Below are positions 36,018-45,041 of a stretch of 64,000 bases of DNA, piece by piece (within the stretch, counting starts at the first letter, position 1; every line of letters starts with the position of its first letter). Below the pieces are notes generated by a model that was not told the origin of the DNA, searched no databases, and worked only from the letters and a program-made list of their open reading frames with translations. A program made the translations under genes and the position numbers. The DNA is from Microbulbifer sp. MKSA007 (GTDB taxonomy: Bacteria > Pseudomonadota > Gammaproteobacteria > Pseudomonadales > Cellvibrionaceae): contig CP128433.1 of the NCBI GenBank assembly GCA_032615215.1, positions 2,067,501-2,131,500 of the forward strand. The letters run 5' to 3'.

Positions 36018-36929
36018 ATGCTGATAGATAATCTCAAGTTGTTCCTGCAAATTGTTGATAAAGGTAGTCTGGTCGCCGCAGCGCGGGACTCGGGCCTATC
36101 TTCCAGCAGGGTTTCCGAGCGCCTTGCGGCATTGGAGTCGCACTTCGGTGTGGTGTTATTGAATCGAACAACCCGGGCAATTAGCCTGACAGAGGAAGGG
36201 CGTACCCTGATTGAGGGTGCTAAACAGATTCTGGGTGAAGTGGATGACCTTGAAAGCCGTATTCGATTAGGAGCACAGACCCTGTCCGGTGGTATTCGCG
36301 TAAGTGCCCCCTGCGACTTGGGGCGTGCGATTGTGGCCCCGGAAATTGACCGCTTCTTACTGGATCACCCGACTATTTCTATTGAATTGCTGTTATCGGA
36401 TGGTTATGTGGACATTGTCGGTCAGGGTATTGATATTGCCTTGCGTTTCGGCGCAATCACCGACAGTTCACTTCGGGTCAGGACCTTGAGCCAAAAGCAG
36501 CGCATCCTCTGCGCTTCTCCCAGATATTTACAAGAGCGAGGTACTCCACAAAAGCCCGGGGACCTGAAGGGTCACAACTGTCTGGTAATGCGTTTCGGTG
36601 AAAATCTGGATAACCACTGGCGCTTTCTCGGCGGCTGCGATGGATCGGGAAGTGAGCAAACTGTGGTGGTGCGCGGTGACCGGGTGACCAATGACGGGGA
36701 ACTGGCTCGTCAGTGGTGCCTGAAGGGAAGTGGCATTATTTTAAAATCGGAACTGGATGTAGGGCCGGATATTCAGGCGGGCAGGCTGGTTCGCCTGTTA
36801 GAAAAGTACACTCCACCGCCAGTACCACTTCAAATGTTGTTCCCCCCAAGCCGGGCCCAGCCGCGCCGGGTGACGGTATTTGCAGACCGATTGGCCATGA
36901 AGTTTATGTCCAATTCTGCGAGGATTTAA
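36018..36929 (+). CDS. LysR-family transcriptional regulator
   Basis: A 303-residue regulator. The N-terminal helix-turn-helix is LFLQIVDKGSLVAAARDSGLSSSRVSERLAALESHFGVVLLNR. The effector domain of CrgA/DsdC-like subgroup type follows (GGIRVSAPCDLGRAIVAPEIDRFLLDHP, DIALRFGAITDSSLRVRTL, CLKGSGIILKSELDV). It is 123 bp divergent from the OpuAC-like gene and is the likely regulator of that operon. A loose dyad ATTAA-N6-TTAAT (35984-35999) lies just before its start. The inducer is unknown; a quaternary amine would fit the neighbour. Confidence 0.92.
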   Translation: MLIDNLKLFLQIVDKGSLVAAARDSGLSSSRVSERLAALESHFGVVLLNRTTRAISLTEEGRTLIEGAKQILGEVDDLESRIRLGAQTLSGGIRVSAPCDLGRAIVAPEIDRFLLDHPTISIELLLSDGYVDIVGQGIDIALRFGAITDSSLRVRTLSQKQRILCASPRYLQERGTPQKPGDLKGHNCLVMRFGENLDNHWRFLGGCDGSGSEQTVVVRGDRVTNDGELARQWCLKGSGIILKSELDVGPDIQAGRLVRLLEKYTPPPVPLQMLFPPSRAQPRRVTVFADRLAMKFMSNSARI

Positions 36930-37081
36930 TCGCCCCTCTCAAGTTGATTGTTATCTTTATTTATTTTGAATTCAGGCCGTAAAGCTATGGCATTTTTTTA
37001 TTCTTCTATAATTAGGCTTGTGACTTTCTAGTTCATTTATATCAGTGCCGGTATTAAGTTTTTTAGTGGTGGAGGCAGTTG

Positions 37082-37669
37082 ATGATACTAGACATCATGT
37101 ATGCGGTAATTATTCTGTATGTGTTGATTTGCCTGGTGCTGTATTTTAAAGACAAGTCCTACTTCTACAAAAATGCGGCCATTATACAATCTCCACCCGA
37201 AGCCTTGTTTGATTATGTGGTAGACCTGCGAAATTGGGAAAGCAAATATCCGAACACTTTATTTGCGGAATACAATCTGGGGGGCGATAAGTCCACTTTA
37301 GGTAGCGTGGCGATCGAAAAATATTGGGGGATTACTGGCTACCACGTAATGAAACATCAATTAATAAATTATGAGCGGCCCAATAAAATTTCCTGGGAGG
37401 GGAAGACGATTTACGGTGGTGCGCTGGTTCTATTATTTTTACCAATTACTAAACACATCACGGGCCATTTCAGTTACACCATTACCGAAATGAAGGGTGG
37501 GGCAAGTCACTGGGAGAGACAGTGTTATTTCAAAATGCACTCTGCGAACCCAATTTATCAGCTAGTGTACTTGCTTTATATGCCGCTGTTCAGGCTTGAG
37601 CTGTTAAAGGCGTTGCGGCTATACCAGGCGGAAGTGAAAGAAATGATGGAGAAGATTTACACGGATTAA
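37082..37669 (+). CDS. SRPBCC-family protein with N-terminal membrane helix
   Basis: A 195-residue protein. The ATG at 37082 (GGAGG 6 bases before) is preferred to a TTG one codon earlier. Residues about 5-22 form a membrane helix (MYAVIILYVLICLVLYF). The rest resembles the START/SRPBCC lipid-binding fold: IIQSPPEALFDYVVDLRNWESKYPNT, then YERPNKISWEGKTI, GHFSYTITEMKGGASHWERQCYF and a long C-terminal helix. These proteins bind hydrophobic ligands; no particular ligand can be proposed. No operon partner. Confidence 0.75.
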   Translation: MILDIMYAVIILYVLICLVLYFKDKSYFYKNAAIIQSPPEALFDYVVDLRNWESKYPNTLFAEYNLGGDKSTLGSVAIEKYWGITGYHVMKHQLINYERPNKISWEGKTIYGGALVLLFLPITKHITGHFSYTITEMKGGASHWERQCYFKMHSANPIYQLVYLLYMPLFRLELLKALRLYQAEVKEMMEKIYTD

Positions 37670-37689
37670 TTGTATTTTTTGATGCTGCA

Positions 37690-37720
37690 AAATAAAAAAA
37701 GGCCGCATGGGAGTACGGCC
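37690..37720 (-). terminator. Terminator of the haem-type TonB receptor gene
   Basis: On the minus strand a GGCCG/CGGCC stem with a 10-base loop is followed by TTTTTTTATTTT. Confidence 0.75.
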
Positions 37721-37765
37721 ATCAAGGGACTTATTTGCGAGATAGGAGAGTGTAAAACTCGTTAA

Positions 37766-39937
37766 TTAAAAATCGTATCTGATTGACGCAGAGAAAGTAC
37801 GCCCCGGCGCCGCATTGACAGAAAGATCGCTATCTTCATCCCAGCCTGCAACATTCAGGTAGGGAACGTAGTATTTATCCATCAGGTTGTTAATCGCCAA
37901 GTTCACAGACATGGAGTCCATTAACTGATAACCCAGGGTCCAGTCTACAGTGCCATAACCGGCAGTTTCAGTAGCGCCGTCGTTCACTTTTTCCATACGG
38001 TCTGCCCAGCGAACCAGTACCTGGCTGGAGAGTTTGGCTCCGCTGTAGCTTGCACCGACCACGCCAGAAAGTGGGCTGATGCTGGTAAGGTATTCACCGG
38101 TGGTGTCGTTTTCGCCGCGCTGGTAGCTGGCATTTGCAAACAACTCGATTGTTGGAGATAGGTACCAGCTGGCGCTCGCCTCTATACCTTTGATGGTGAC
38201 AGATTCGATGTTCTGGTACTGGTACTGTTCAAATACATGGGAGAAACTGCCGTCATCACCATTTACAAATTCTTGGTGAATTAAAGTGGTTTCCAGGAAA
38301 TCATCGTATTCGGTATAAAACGCTGCAGTACTGAAAGCTACCGGGCCCAGGTGCCCGCGCAGGCCGAGTTCGAAGGTGTCACTGGTTTCTGGTGACAGAT
38401 CGTCGGCGGGCAGAACCTCGTAGATGTAACTGGAGGTCGGCTGCAGGTAGTGCTCGATATAGGCTAAATCGTAGGCCGGCACTTTAAAGCCCTGTCCGTA
38501 TTGGGCAAAGGCGGACAGTTTCGGATTGATTCGGTACAGCGCGCCCAGGTTGAAGGAAACATTGCTTTCTTCAATGGTGGCAAATGGAGTGTCATCAGAC
38601 TTCAATGCACCGTTGGGGTCCATTTCGTACCAGTCGTAGCGCAGGCCCGGGGTAACGGTCAGCTGGCCATTGGCGAATGACATTTCGTCATTGATAAACA
38701 GGCCGGCGCGAGCCACTTCATTTTCTGGGAATTTCTCGGTGGTGGAGTCCAGGGTGGAGCTACCTGCAACTTCACGGTATTGGTGAACGGTACGCTCGCT
38801 CTCAGTTTGCTCCAGGTCCAGACCGTAACCCAGGGTGTGGGTCTCATTCAGGGTTTTGCTGGCGTTGGACAGCAGGCCGATAGTGTCCTGGCGGTAGAGG
38901 CCGGTTTCCCACATATCGCGGATTTCGATCACACCGAACATGGGGGCGTTGATGTCCAGTTGGCCGTATTGCTCGTCTTCCTGTTCAGACTTGTTGTTGT
39001 ACAAGCTGATATTTACCTGATCGTAAATCGCAGTTGGGGTCTCGCTGTGGTAGCGGAGTTGGTATGCAGTGGTCTCTTTGTCGGAAACAGATTGTTCAGC
39101 GACGATGTTGTAGCCGTAGTCGGCCAGTCCGCGGAAGTAATACAGCAGGCCATCGGCACTGTCACCGACAGTTTCCTGGTTCCAGTGGTCGATGCTGAAG
39201 CTGATGAAGTCTTCGCCACCCAGGTTGTATTTACCTTTGTACAGGATGCTCTTCGATTCAATCTCGAAGGGGTCCTGGGTTTCGTCGTAGTTCTGTTGTT
39301 CTTCACCATCGCGGAAGGTGGTGTGCAGCAGTTGCTCAAAATTGCCGGTGCGCAGGGCAAGGGTAGGGGAAACATTGTGCTGGCTGGTGATGCCGTTGTA
39401 GCCTGTCTTGATAGATCCGCCAAACTGCTCGCCATCTTCCAGGTAGTCGGAAGCATCTTTGGTGGTGAATACTACGATACCGGCAAGGGCGTCTGAACCG
39501 TACAGGGAGGAGGCTGCGCCTTTGGCAACTTCAACCTGCTTTAGGGTGTCCACTTCAATAAAGCCGCGACCAATAATGTCGTTTTGGCCATTGGCGCCAT
39601 AACCCTCGTTCACCCGCATACCGTCTTTGATAATCAGTACACGGTCACCGCCCATGCCGCGCACCAGAATATTCTGCGCGCCGCCAGCCTCACCGGTTAC
39701 TTCAACACCGGGCTCGTATTGGAACAACTGGTTCATGTCATTGAGCTGAAGCTGCTCAATTTCTTCATTGGTCACCACGGAAACGCTGCCCGCAACGTCT
39801 TTCAGGGGTTTTTCTGCGCGCCCGCTGACGACGATCAGCTCGAGTTCATTACTGGACGGAGAGGTCGGGGTCTCTGCGTACAGGTTTGAGGCGGAGGCTA
39901 AGCCCAAAATGGCCGCTGCTAGTGGGCGACGTTTCAT
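37766..39937 (-). CDS. TonB-dependent haem/haemoglobin-type receptor
   Basis: A 723-residue outer-membrane receptor. A signal peptide covers about residues 1-21 (LYAE). The TonB-box region is ELIVVSGRAEKPLKDVAGSVSVV, then the plug (NQLFQYEPGVEV, NILVRGMGGDRVLIIKDGMR, VEVAKGAASSLYGSDALAGIVVF). The barrel has a FRAP-like box (GQGFKVPAYDLAYIEHYL) and an NPNL-like box (LSPETSDTFELGLRG) with a His between them, the layout of haem receptors. It ends in SASIRYDF. It is divergent from the ExbB / DUF2149 / CobN-like operon across a Fur-box-like site, so the four genes are probably one iron-controlled uptake system. A terminator follows. Confidence 0.92.
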   Translation of the reverse strand: MKRRPLAAAILGLASASNLYAETPTSPSSNELELIVVSGRAEKPLKDVAGSVSVVTNEEIEQLQLNDMNQLFQYEPGVEVTGEAGGAQNILVRGMGGDRVLIIKDGMRVNEGYGANGQNDIIGRGFIEVDTLKQVEVAKGAASSLYGSDALAGIVVFTTKDASDYLEDGEQFGGSIKTGYNGITSQHNVSPTLALRTGNFEQLLHTTFRDGEEQQNYDETQDPFEIESKSILYKGKYNLGGEDFISFSIDHWNQETVGDSADGLLYYFRGLADYGYNIVAEQSVSDKETTAYQLRYHSETPTAIYDQVNISLYNNKSEQEDEQYGQLDINAPMFGVIEIRDMWETGLYRQDTIGLLSNASKTLNETHTLGYGLDLEQTESERTVHQYREVAGSSTLDSTTEKFPENEVARAGLFINDEMSFANGQLTVTPGLRYDWYEMDPNGALKSDDTPFATIEESNVSFNLGALYRINPKLSAFAQYGQGFKVPAYDLAYIEHYLQPTSSYIYEVLPADDLSPETSDTFELGLRGHLGPVAFSTAAFYTEYDDFLETTLIHQEFVNGDDGSFSHVFEQYQYQNIESVTIKGIEASASWYLSPTIELFANASYQRGENDTTGEYLTSISPLSGVVGASYSGAKLSSQVLVRWADRMEKVNDGATETAGYGTVDWTLGYQLMDSMSVNLAINNLMDKYYVPYLNVAGWDEDSDLSVNAAPGRTFSASIRYDF

Positions 39938-40059
39938 GGTGAATTCCTTGATGTCGTTGATTCGGTCTGCTCGTAAGGGTCTCTGTGGTGCCCTTTCGCT
40001 TGGTCTTGTCGACCAGTTCGGAGCGAGATTATATGGATACTTATAAAAATGTAAAGCTA

Positions 40060-40079
40060 AATGCGAATCAATATCAATT
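40060..40079. promoter_or_regulatory. Fur-box-like site between the haem receptor and the CobN-like operon
   Basis: AATGCGAATCAATATCAATT. Read from the minus strand it is a close match to the usual gammaproteobacterial Fur site (pattern nATnATnATTCnCATT). It lies 87 bp before the ExbB-like start and 122 bp before the receptor start, and could control both. Confidence 0.7.
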
Positions 40080-40166
40080 AGATTAAATTTGACCTTAAAA
40101 GTTTCTTTGGGTACTTTCCGCTCAAATTTGTGAACGGCATCAATAGCGGGGCTTGGGAGGATTACA

Positions 40167-40697
40167 GTGAATATTCAATCAGTTGAGACCTTAATGGCGG
40201 ATGTGGCCGACCTGTTTATGGCCCCAGTATTACTGGCGATCCTGGTACTTTTTATCTACTCGCTTTATGCCGCAGGGCGCTTTATTTCACTGTGGATGCT
40301 TCGCCGCAAAAATGCCGGAGCCTATCGGTTGGCATTGAAGCAAGGTCGGGTTGAGCGCCTGCCGGGCTACCAAGTACACAACTTTTACGTGAACAACCCT
40401 TTGGCATGTGACGACGAATTGGAAGTTTTTGCGTTGAGAAAACTGGAACTGTTGCGCATGGCTACCCGGATCGCGCCCATGTTGGGTTTGATTGCCACCA
40501 TGATTCCCATGGGGCCGGCACTTCGCGCCCTGGCCGATGGCAATATCCAGGGAATCAGTGAAAACCTGATTATTGCTTTCGCCGCTGTGATCTGGGGCTT
40601 GGTGATCTCCACGATTACCTTCTGGCCTGCCTCAGTGAAAAAACGCTGGTTCGCCTCTGAGCTGATCAATATCCGCAAGCTGAAGGAGGCCGACTGA
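40167..40697 (+). CDS. MotA/TolQ/ExbB-like proton channel protein (hmu-type)
   Basis: A 176-residue inner-membrane protein from GTG at 40167, 6 bases after GGGAGG. Helix 1 is at about residues 17-43 (VLLAILVLFIYSLYAAGRF). The ExbB-type helices follow in the second half: RIAPMLGLIATMIPMGPALRALADGN (the conserved pore segment with G-L-x-x-T-x-x-x-G/P) and LIIAFAAVIWGLVISTITFW. It is shorter than classic ExbB (about 240) and lacks the large cytosolic part. The stop codon overlaps the next start by one base (TGATG). It is the first gene of the operon, next to a haem-type TonB receptor. Confidence 0.9.
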   Translation: MNIQSVETLMADVADLFMAPVLLAILVLFIYSLYAAGRFISLWMLRRKNAGAYRLALKQGRVERLPGYQVHNFYVNNPLACDDELEVFALRKLELLRMATRIAPMLGLIATMIPMGPALRALADGNIQGISENLIIAFAAVIWGLVISTITFWPASVKKRWFASELINIRKLKEAD

Positions 40698-41059
40698 TGC
40701 GCTTCCTCGACGAAGATGAAGAACTGAATCCTATTCTGAGCGCGGTGAACCTGATCGATGTGTTTCTGGTCATTATCGCCGCGCTGCTGATTGCCATTGC
40801 GCAAAATCCGTTGAACGTTTTTTCCAATGAAAAGGTCACGGTGATTAAAAATGCCGGCGAACCCAATATGGAAGTGATCGTCAAGGACGGTAAGGAAATC
40901 AAACAATACAAATCCACCGGGGAAATTGGCTCAGGGGAGGGCACCCGTGCGGGAGTGGCTTACCAGATGGCCGATGGCAGCCTGGTTTATGTACCGGAAG
41001 GGGAAGGTAAAGATGCTCCCGCCGGTGAAAAAGCTTCGGGGGGAATTAGTGGTGCGTAA
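40697..41059 (+). CDS. DUF2149 membrane protein (ExbD/MotB-like position)
   Basis: A 120-residue protein with the DUF2149 pattern: a short charged N-terminus with LDEDEELNPILSAVNLIDVFLVIIAALLIAIAQNP (one membrane helix preceded by N-P and an Asp in the helix), then a periplasmic tail with VTVIKNAGEPNMEVIVKDGKEIKQYKSTG. One N-terminal helix with an acidic residue plus a periplasmic domain is the ExbD/TolR layout, so with the upstream protein it may form a small proton-driven stator. It overlaps the next gene by 11 bp, a sign of translational coupling. Function of the family is not firmly known. Confidence 0.9.
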   Translation: MRFLDEDEELNPILSAVNLIDVFLVIIAALLIAIAQNPLNVFSNEKVTVIKNAGEPNMEVIVKDGKEIKQYKSTGEIGSGEGTRAGVAYQMADGSLVYVPEGEGKDAPAGEKASGGISGA

Positions 41060-44000
41060 TAAACTATGGACACGTTTTGTGTGTCTGTTGATGAGCTTGG
41101 CTTTTGCAACCTTTGCCCAGGCCAGCGATAAACCCAAAGTACTCTTGATGATGTCGAGCCACACGGCCAAGGCAAAAGGTACATTGCTGACTGATCTCTC
41201 TGCAGACCAACCCTTTGAGCTGGAGATCTTTAACAGCAAAGGTAAGAGCGATGAGGAAATCGATCTAGCTTGGTCTTCCGCTGAACTGATAATGCTGGAT
41301 GGCATCAATCCAGCGCTTTCTGCCTTTATGTTTGGCAAGTTCCAGCCAATGCTGGCCAAGCATCCGCAAGTTCCGGTGATTTCCCTGGGGGATGCAGATA
41401 ATAAGTCCATGAACCAGGGGTTGGCAGAGTCCGAGCATCGGGCGATAGCCGCTTATTTTAATAATGCGGGCCGCAATAACTACCGGCATATGATGCAGTT
41501 TTTGTCGGCAGAGGTATTTGACCTTTCCAGTGGCTCAGTACCGGCACCGATAATCGTACCCAAGGTGGGTTTTTATCATCCCCGCCTGGAGCAGCTTGTC
41601 ACCGACAAAGAGGAATTTTTCTTTGACTGGTTAAAGCCCGCTGAGCAGCAACCAGTGATTGCCGTGGCTATCCATCGCTCCGTGGTGGATTATGAACAGC
41701 AACAGGTTGTCGATACCCTGTTGGATGGTCTTGAGTCTAAAGGTGCCAAAGCTTTTGCCTTCTTCTTTGAAGGTGAAGACTTGCCGCTTTCCTATCCGGA
41801 CTTATTGCAAACTGATAGCGGCAATACCCGTGTCGACTTGATGATTAATTACCGCTCCCTGCACTATGTCAGCAAACGTCGCGCTGAATTTGAGAAGTTG
41901 GGAGTGCCGGTTATTCACGCGCTTAATTACACCGAGGGCAGTGAAGAAGAATATTTTGCTGATAATAGCGGTGTATCTCCATCCCTGACTCCATTCTTCC
42001 TGGTAATGCCTGAAGATACTGGCAGCATCGATCCGGTGATTATCGCTGCTAATAAAGACGGCAATAAAGTAGTGATGGATGTACAGATGCAGGCCTTGAT
42101 AGAGCGCGCCTGGAATCACGCCTCCCTCGCTTATCAAAGCAACACCAATAAAAAGGTGGCAACGTTTATTTGGAACTACCCGCCCGGGGAAAAAAATATC
42201 GGTGCGGCTTTCCTGGATGTACCCAGCTCGATTGAGTCGATTGCCCAGGCAATGCGCGAAAGAGGCTATGAGGTACATATCAGGGATTCAAAAACCCTTA
42301 TCGATTGGGCCGGGCAGTTGTTGCGCCCCTATTATCGTCGCGAAGACAGCGTAGCCTTGATCGATAAAGGGCTGGCTGATTGGATGCCGCTGTCCACCTA
42401 TCAAGCCTGGTTTGACCAACTGCCTGCAACTGTGCGGGATCCTATTGTAGAGCGTTGGGGCAAGCCGGAAGACAATGCCATGTTGGCCGAACATAACGGC
42501 GAGCCTGCATTTGTTATTCCCCGGATGACCCTCGGCAATTTGATTGTGTTGCCGCAAGGCGTTCGCGCGGACAATGCCAAGGATCACTCTTCCCTCTACC
42601 ACGATATGAAAACCCCGGTGAACCACGCCTACCTGGCGGTTTACCTCTATGCGCGGGAAACCTTTGGTGCCGATGCCTATATTCACCTGGGAACCCATGG
42701 CTCCCAGGAGTGGCTCAGTGGCAAAGAGCGGGGTCTGTCGGTTTACGATGCACCTAGTTTGGCCCTGGGAAATATCCCGGTGTTCTACCCCTACATTATC
42801 GATAACGTGGGAGAGGCCATGCAGGCCAAGCGCCGTGGCCGTGCCACCATGATCAGCCACTTGACCCCAGGCTTTGCGAAAGCAGGCCTATATGCGGAAG
42901 TGGCTGAGTTGTCCGAGTTAATTGGCAATTACCTGGTATTGTCTGAGGGGCAGACCCGGGCTAATACCCAAGAGCGTATTATCGGTCTGGCCGAAGAGCT
43001 CAATATGCTCAAGGATCTGGAAATCAGTGCTGAAGCCTTAAGTGCGGATTTTGATGGCCAACTGAGCCGCTTGCAGGATCATTTGGGTCAATTGGCAGAG
43101 ATGAGCCAGCCGCTGGGCATCCATCGTTTTGGTCAGTTGCCAAAGACCGAACACCTCACCAGTACCATGCTTCAAATGTTGGGTGAAGGGTTTATCACCG
43201 CAGCGGATGAATATGAGGCGGAGCACGGGTTGCGTTTGCCGGAAGAGCAAACCCGGGACGAGCGCAATGTTGTGGCTTTGGAAGCGCAGGCGGGGTTCCA
43301 GTTGCTGGATACCTTCCTGGAGGGCGGTGAGCTGGAGCAGGTTCCTGAGCCCTTGCAGGCCCAGTTGGATCAGGCCCGGGAATACTCCGATAACTTTGCC
43401 AAAATTGCCGAGCTGGAAAACCTGATGTCGGCACTCGATGGTAACTATATTCCTGTAAGCCATGGGGGTGACCCGATTCGCAACCCGCAGGCGGTGCCCA
43501 CCGGCCGCAACCTGATTGGCTTTAACCCGGCTAAGGTGCCGTCGAAGGAAGCCTATGAAGCTGGTGTACAGCTGATGGACCAGACCATTGCTGACTACCA
43601 TGCAAAGCACGGCCGCTTCCCGGACAAGTTGGCATTCTCCCTGTGGTCCCTTGAAACCATGCGCCACCAGGGAGCCCTGGAAGCCCAGATCCTGCACGCC
43701 CTGGGCCTAAAACCAAAGTGGAACCAGCAGGGCAATGTTACCGGTACAGAAGTTATTCCCTATTCGGAATTAAAGCGCCCGCGTATTGATGTCGTAATCT
43801 CTGCGACAGGCCTTTATCGGGATGCTTTCCCCAACGTGATGCTGTGGTTGGCAGAAGCCATTGATAAAGTGGCGCAGATGAAAGAAGACAATAACTTTGT
43901 CTACCGCCACAGCCAGGCATTGCAACAGCAGCTGCTGGAAGACGGCAACAGTGAAGAGGATGCTCGCTATTTGTCATCGGTGCGTATCTTCTCCAATGAA

Positions 44001-44993
44001 AGCGGCAACTATGGAACGGGCCTTGCCGCCGCCAGTCTGGCCTCTGACAGTTGGGAGGGGGATGACAAGCTCGCTGACCTCTATATGCGCCGTATGGGCT
44101 TTGCCTATGGTAAAGATGAATCCCGCTGGAGCGAGGATCAGCGCAGTGTTGAGCTGTACGGCAAAGTGCTGTCTGGCACTGATGGGGTGATTTTTTCCCG
44201 CTCCACCAACCTCTACGCCATGATGACCAATGACGATCCCTTCCAATACTTTGGCGGTATCGGTCTGGCGGTTCGCAATCTGGATGGCGCCACGCCGGAA
44301 ATGTATGTTTCCAATTTGCGTCGCAAAGATAACGTAAAAGCGCAAACCCTTGCGGAGTTCGTCAACCAGGAAATGCGCAGCCGTTACTTCCACCCCCGCT
44401 GGATTGAGGCGATGCAGGATTCCGGCTACGCAGGCGCTACCGCTATCCTGGATCGCGTCAACAATATGTGGGGCTGGGAAGTAATGACCCCGGAAACCAT
44501 TCGCGACGACCAATGGCAGGAAATGTTTGAAGTCTACGTGGATGACAAATATGAAATGGACATGCGCGAATTCTTCGAAGAGCACAATGCCGAGGCCCTG
44601 GCCCAGATGTTGGAGCGAATGCTGGAAGCGGTGCGCAAGGGATATTGGGATGCGAAGCCTGAAACCCTGGAGAAAATGGTAGAGACCTACACCGAGCTGG
44701 CAAATCAGTTTGATGTGGCTACCGACAATGACAAGTTCAAGGAATTCGTCAATCAGCAGGCACTAGGGTTCGGCCTTGCGGCCCTGGCCAATGCCCAGGT
44801 ATTGGATAACCCTCAGGTTAGCAGCGCCAATGCTGCGCAACAGGTCAGTGGCCAGAAGCTGGAGCAGGTTGCAGAGCCGACTCCCAGTGATAAGCCGGAA
44901 AAGCTGATATGGCTACTGTTGATGGCTATAGTGTTGGCTGGCTTTGTCAGCGGTTTCTTTGATCATAAGTGGGTGCGAACCAAGCCCGCTTAA
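41049..44993 (+). CDS. CobN-like chelatase, exported and membrane-anchored (HmuS-type)
   Basis: A 1314-residue protein of the CobN / BchH magnesium-chelatase H family. The start is GTG at 41049 (or 41052), after GGGGGGA, overlapping the previous stop. An N-terminal signal peptide is clear (WTRFVCLLMSLAFATFAQAS). CobN features follow: VLLMMSSHTAKAKG, GTHGSQEWLSGKERGLS (about residues 547-562), GNIPVFYPYIIDNVGEAMQAKRRGRATMISHLTP, IDVVISATGLYRDAFPNVMLWL, RIFSNESGNYGTGLAAASLASDSWE and SRYFHPRWIEAMQDSGYAGA. The last 25 residues are a membrane helix (LIWLLLMAIVLAGFVSGFF) and a basic tail. The bulk would thus face the periplasm. CobN partners CobS and CobT are absent. By analogy with Bacteroidetes HmuS it may remove iron from haem; inserting a metal is the alternative. 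Confidence 0.9.
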   Translation: MVRNKLWTRFVCLLMSLAFATFAQASDKPKVLLMMSSHTAKAKGTLLTDLSADQPFELEIFNSKGKSDEEIDLAWSSAELIMLDGINPALSAFMFGKFQPMLAKHPQVPVISLGDADNKSMNQGLAESEHRAIAAYFNNAGRNNYRHMMQFLSAEVFDLSSGSVPAPIIVPKVGFYHPRLEQLVTDKEEFFFDWLKPAEQQPVIAVAIHRSVVDYEQQQVVDTLLDGLESKGAKAFAFFFEGEDLPLSYPDLLQTDSGNTRVDLMINYRSLHYVSKRRAEFEKLGVPVIHALNYTEGSEEEYFADNSGVSPSLTPFFLVMPEDTGSIDPVIIAANKDGNKVVMDVQMQALIERAWNHASLAYQSNTNKKVATFIWNYPPGEKNIGAAFLDVPSSIESIAQAMRERGYEVHIRDSKTLIDWAGQLLRPYYRREDSVALIDKGLADWMPLSTYQAWFDQLPATVRDPIVERWGKPEDNAMLAEHNGEPAFVIPRMTLGNLIVLPQGVRADNAKDHSSLYHDMKTPVNHAYLAVYLYARETFGADAYIHLGTHGSQEWLSGKERGLSVYDAPSLALGNIPVFYPYIIDNVGEAMQAKRRGRATMISHLTPGFAKAGLYAEVAELSELIGNYLVLSEGQTRANTQERIIGLAEELNMLKDLEISAEALSADFDGQLSRLQDHLGQLAEMSQPLGIHRFGQLPKTEHLTSTMLQMLGEGFITAADEYEAEHGLRLPEEQTRDERNVVALEAQAGFQLLDTFLEGGELEQVPEPLQAQLDQAREYSDNFAKIAELENLMSALDGNYIPVSHGGDPIRNPQAVPTGRNLIGFNPAKVPSKEAYEAGVQLMDQTIADYHAKHGRFPDKLAFSLWSLETMRHQGALEAQILHALGLKPKWNQQGNVTGTEVIPYSELKRPRIDVVISATGLYRDAFPNVMLWLAEAIDKVAQMKEDNNFVYRHSQALQQQLLEDGNSEEDARYLSSVRIFSNESGNYGTGLAAASLASDSWEGDDKLADLYMRRMGFAYGKDESRWSEDQRSVELYGKVLSGTDGVIFSRSTNLYAMMTNDDPFQYFGGIGLAVRNLDGATPEMYVSNLRRKDNVKAQTLAEFVNQEMRSRYFHPRWIEAMQDSGYAGATAILDRVNNMWGWEVMTPETIRDDQWQEMFEVYVDDKYEMDMREFFEEHNAEALAQMLERMLEAVRKGYWDAKPETLEKMVETYTELANQFDVATDNDKFKEFVNQQALGFGLAALANAQVLDNPQVSSANAAQQVSGQKLEQVAEPTPSDKPEKLIWLLLMAIVLAGFVSGFFDHKWVRTKPA

Positions 44994-45002
44994 TGCCCTT
45001 CT

Positions 45003-45041
45003 TTAACGGCACCCGATCTGCTTAAGGCCGGGTGCCGTTAA
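45003..45041 (+). terminator. Large hairpin after the CobN-like gene
   Basis: A perfect 13-bp stem (TTAACGGCACCCG / CGGGTGCCGTTAA) with a 13-base loop starts 10 bp after the stop codon. No T-run follows, so termination may be partial. Confidence 0.55.

Noticed and set aside
38780..39496. Long plus-strand open frame of 238 codons opposite the haem-type receptor
   Set aside because: It is antisense to a gene with intact family motifs; the protein is rich in V/L/G runs typical of reverse-read TonB receptor sequence and has no ribosome site.
40926..41048. Extended N-terminus for the CobN-like protein
   Set aside because: It would overlap the DUF2149 gene for more than 130 bases and hide the signal peptide; GTG at 41049 has a good upstream G-rich site.
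43038..43697. Minus-strand frame of 219 codons inside the CobN-like gene
   Set aside because: Fully antisense to a well-supported gene and not recognisable as a protein.
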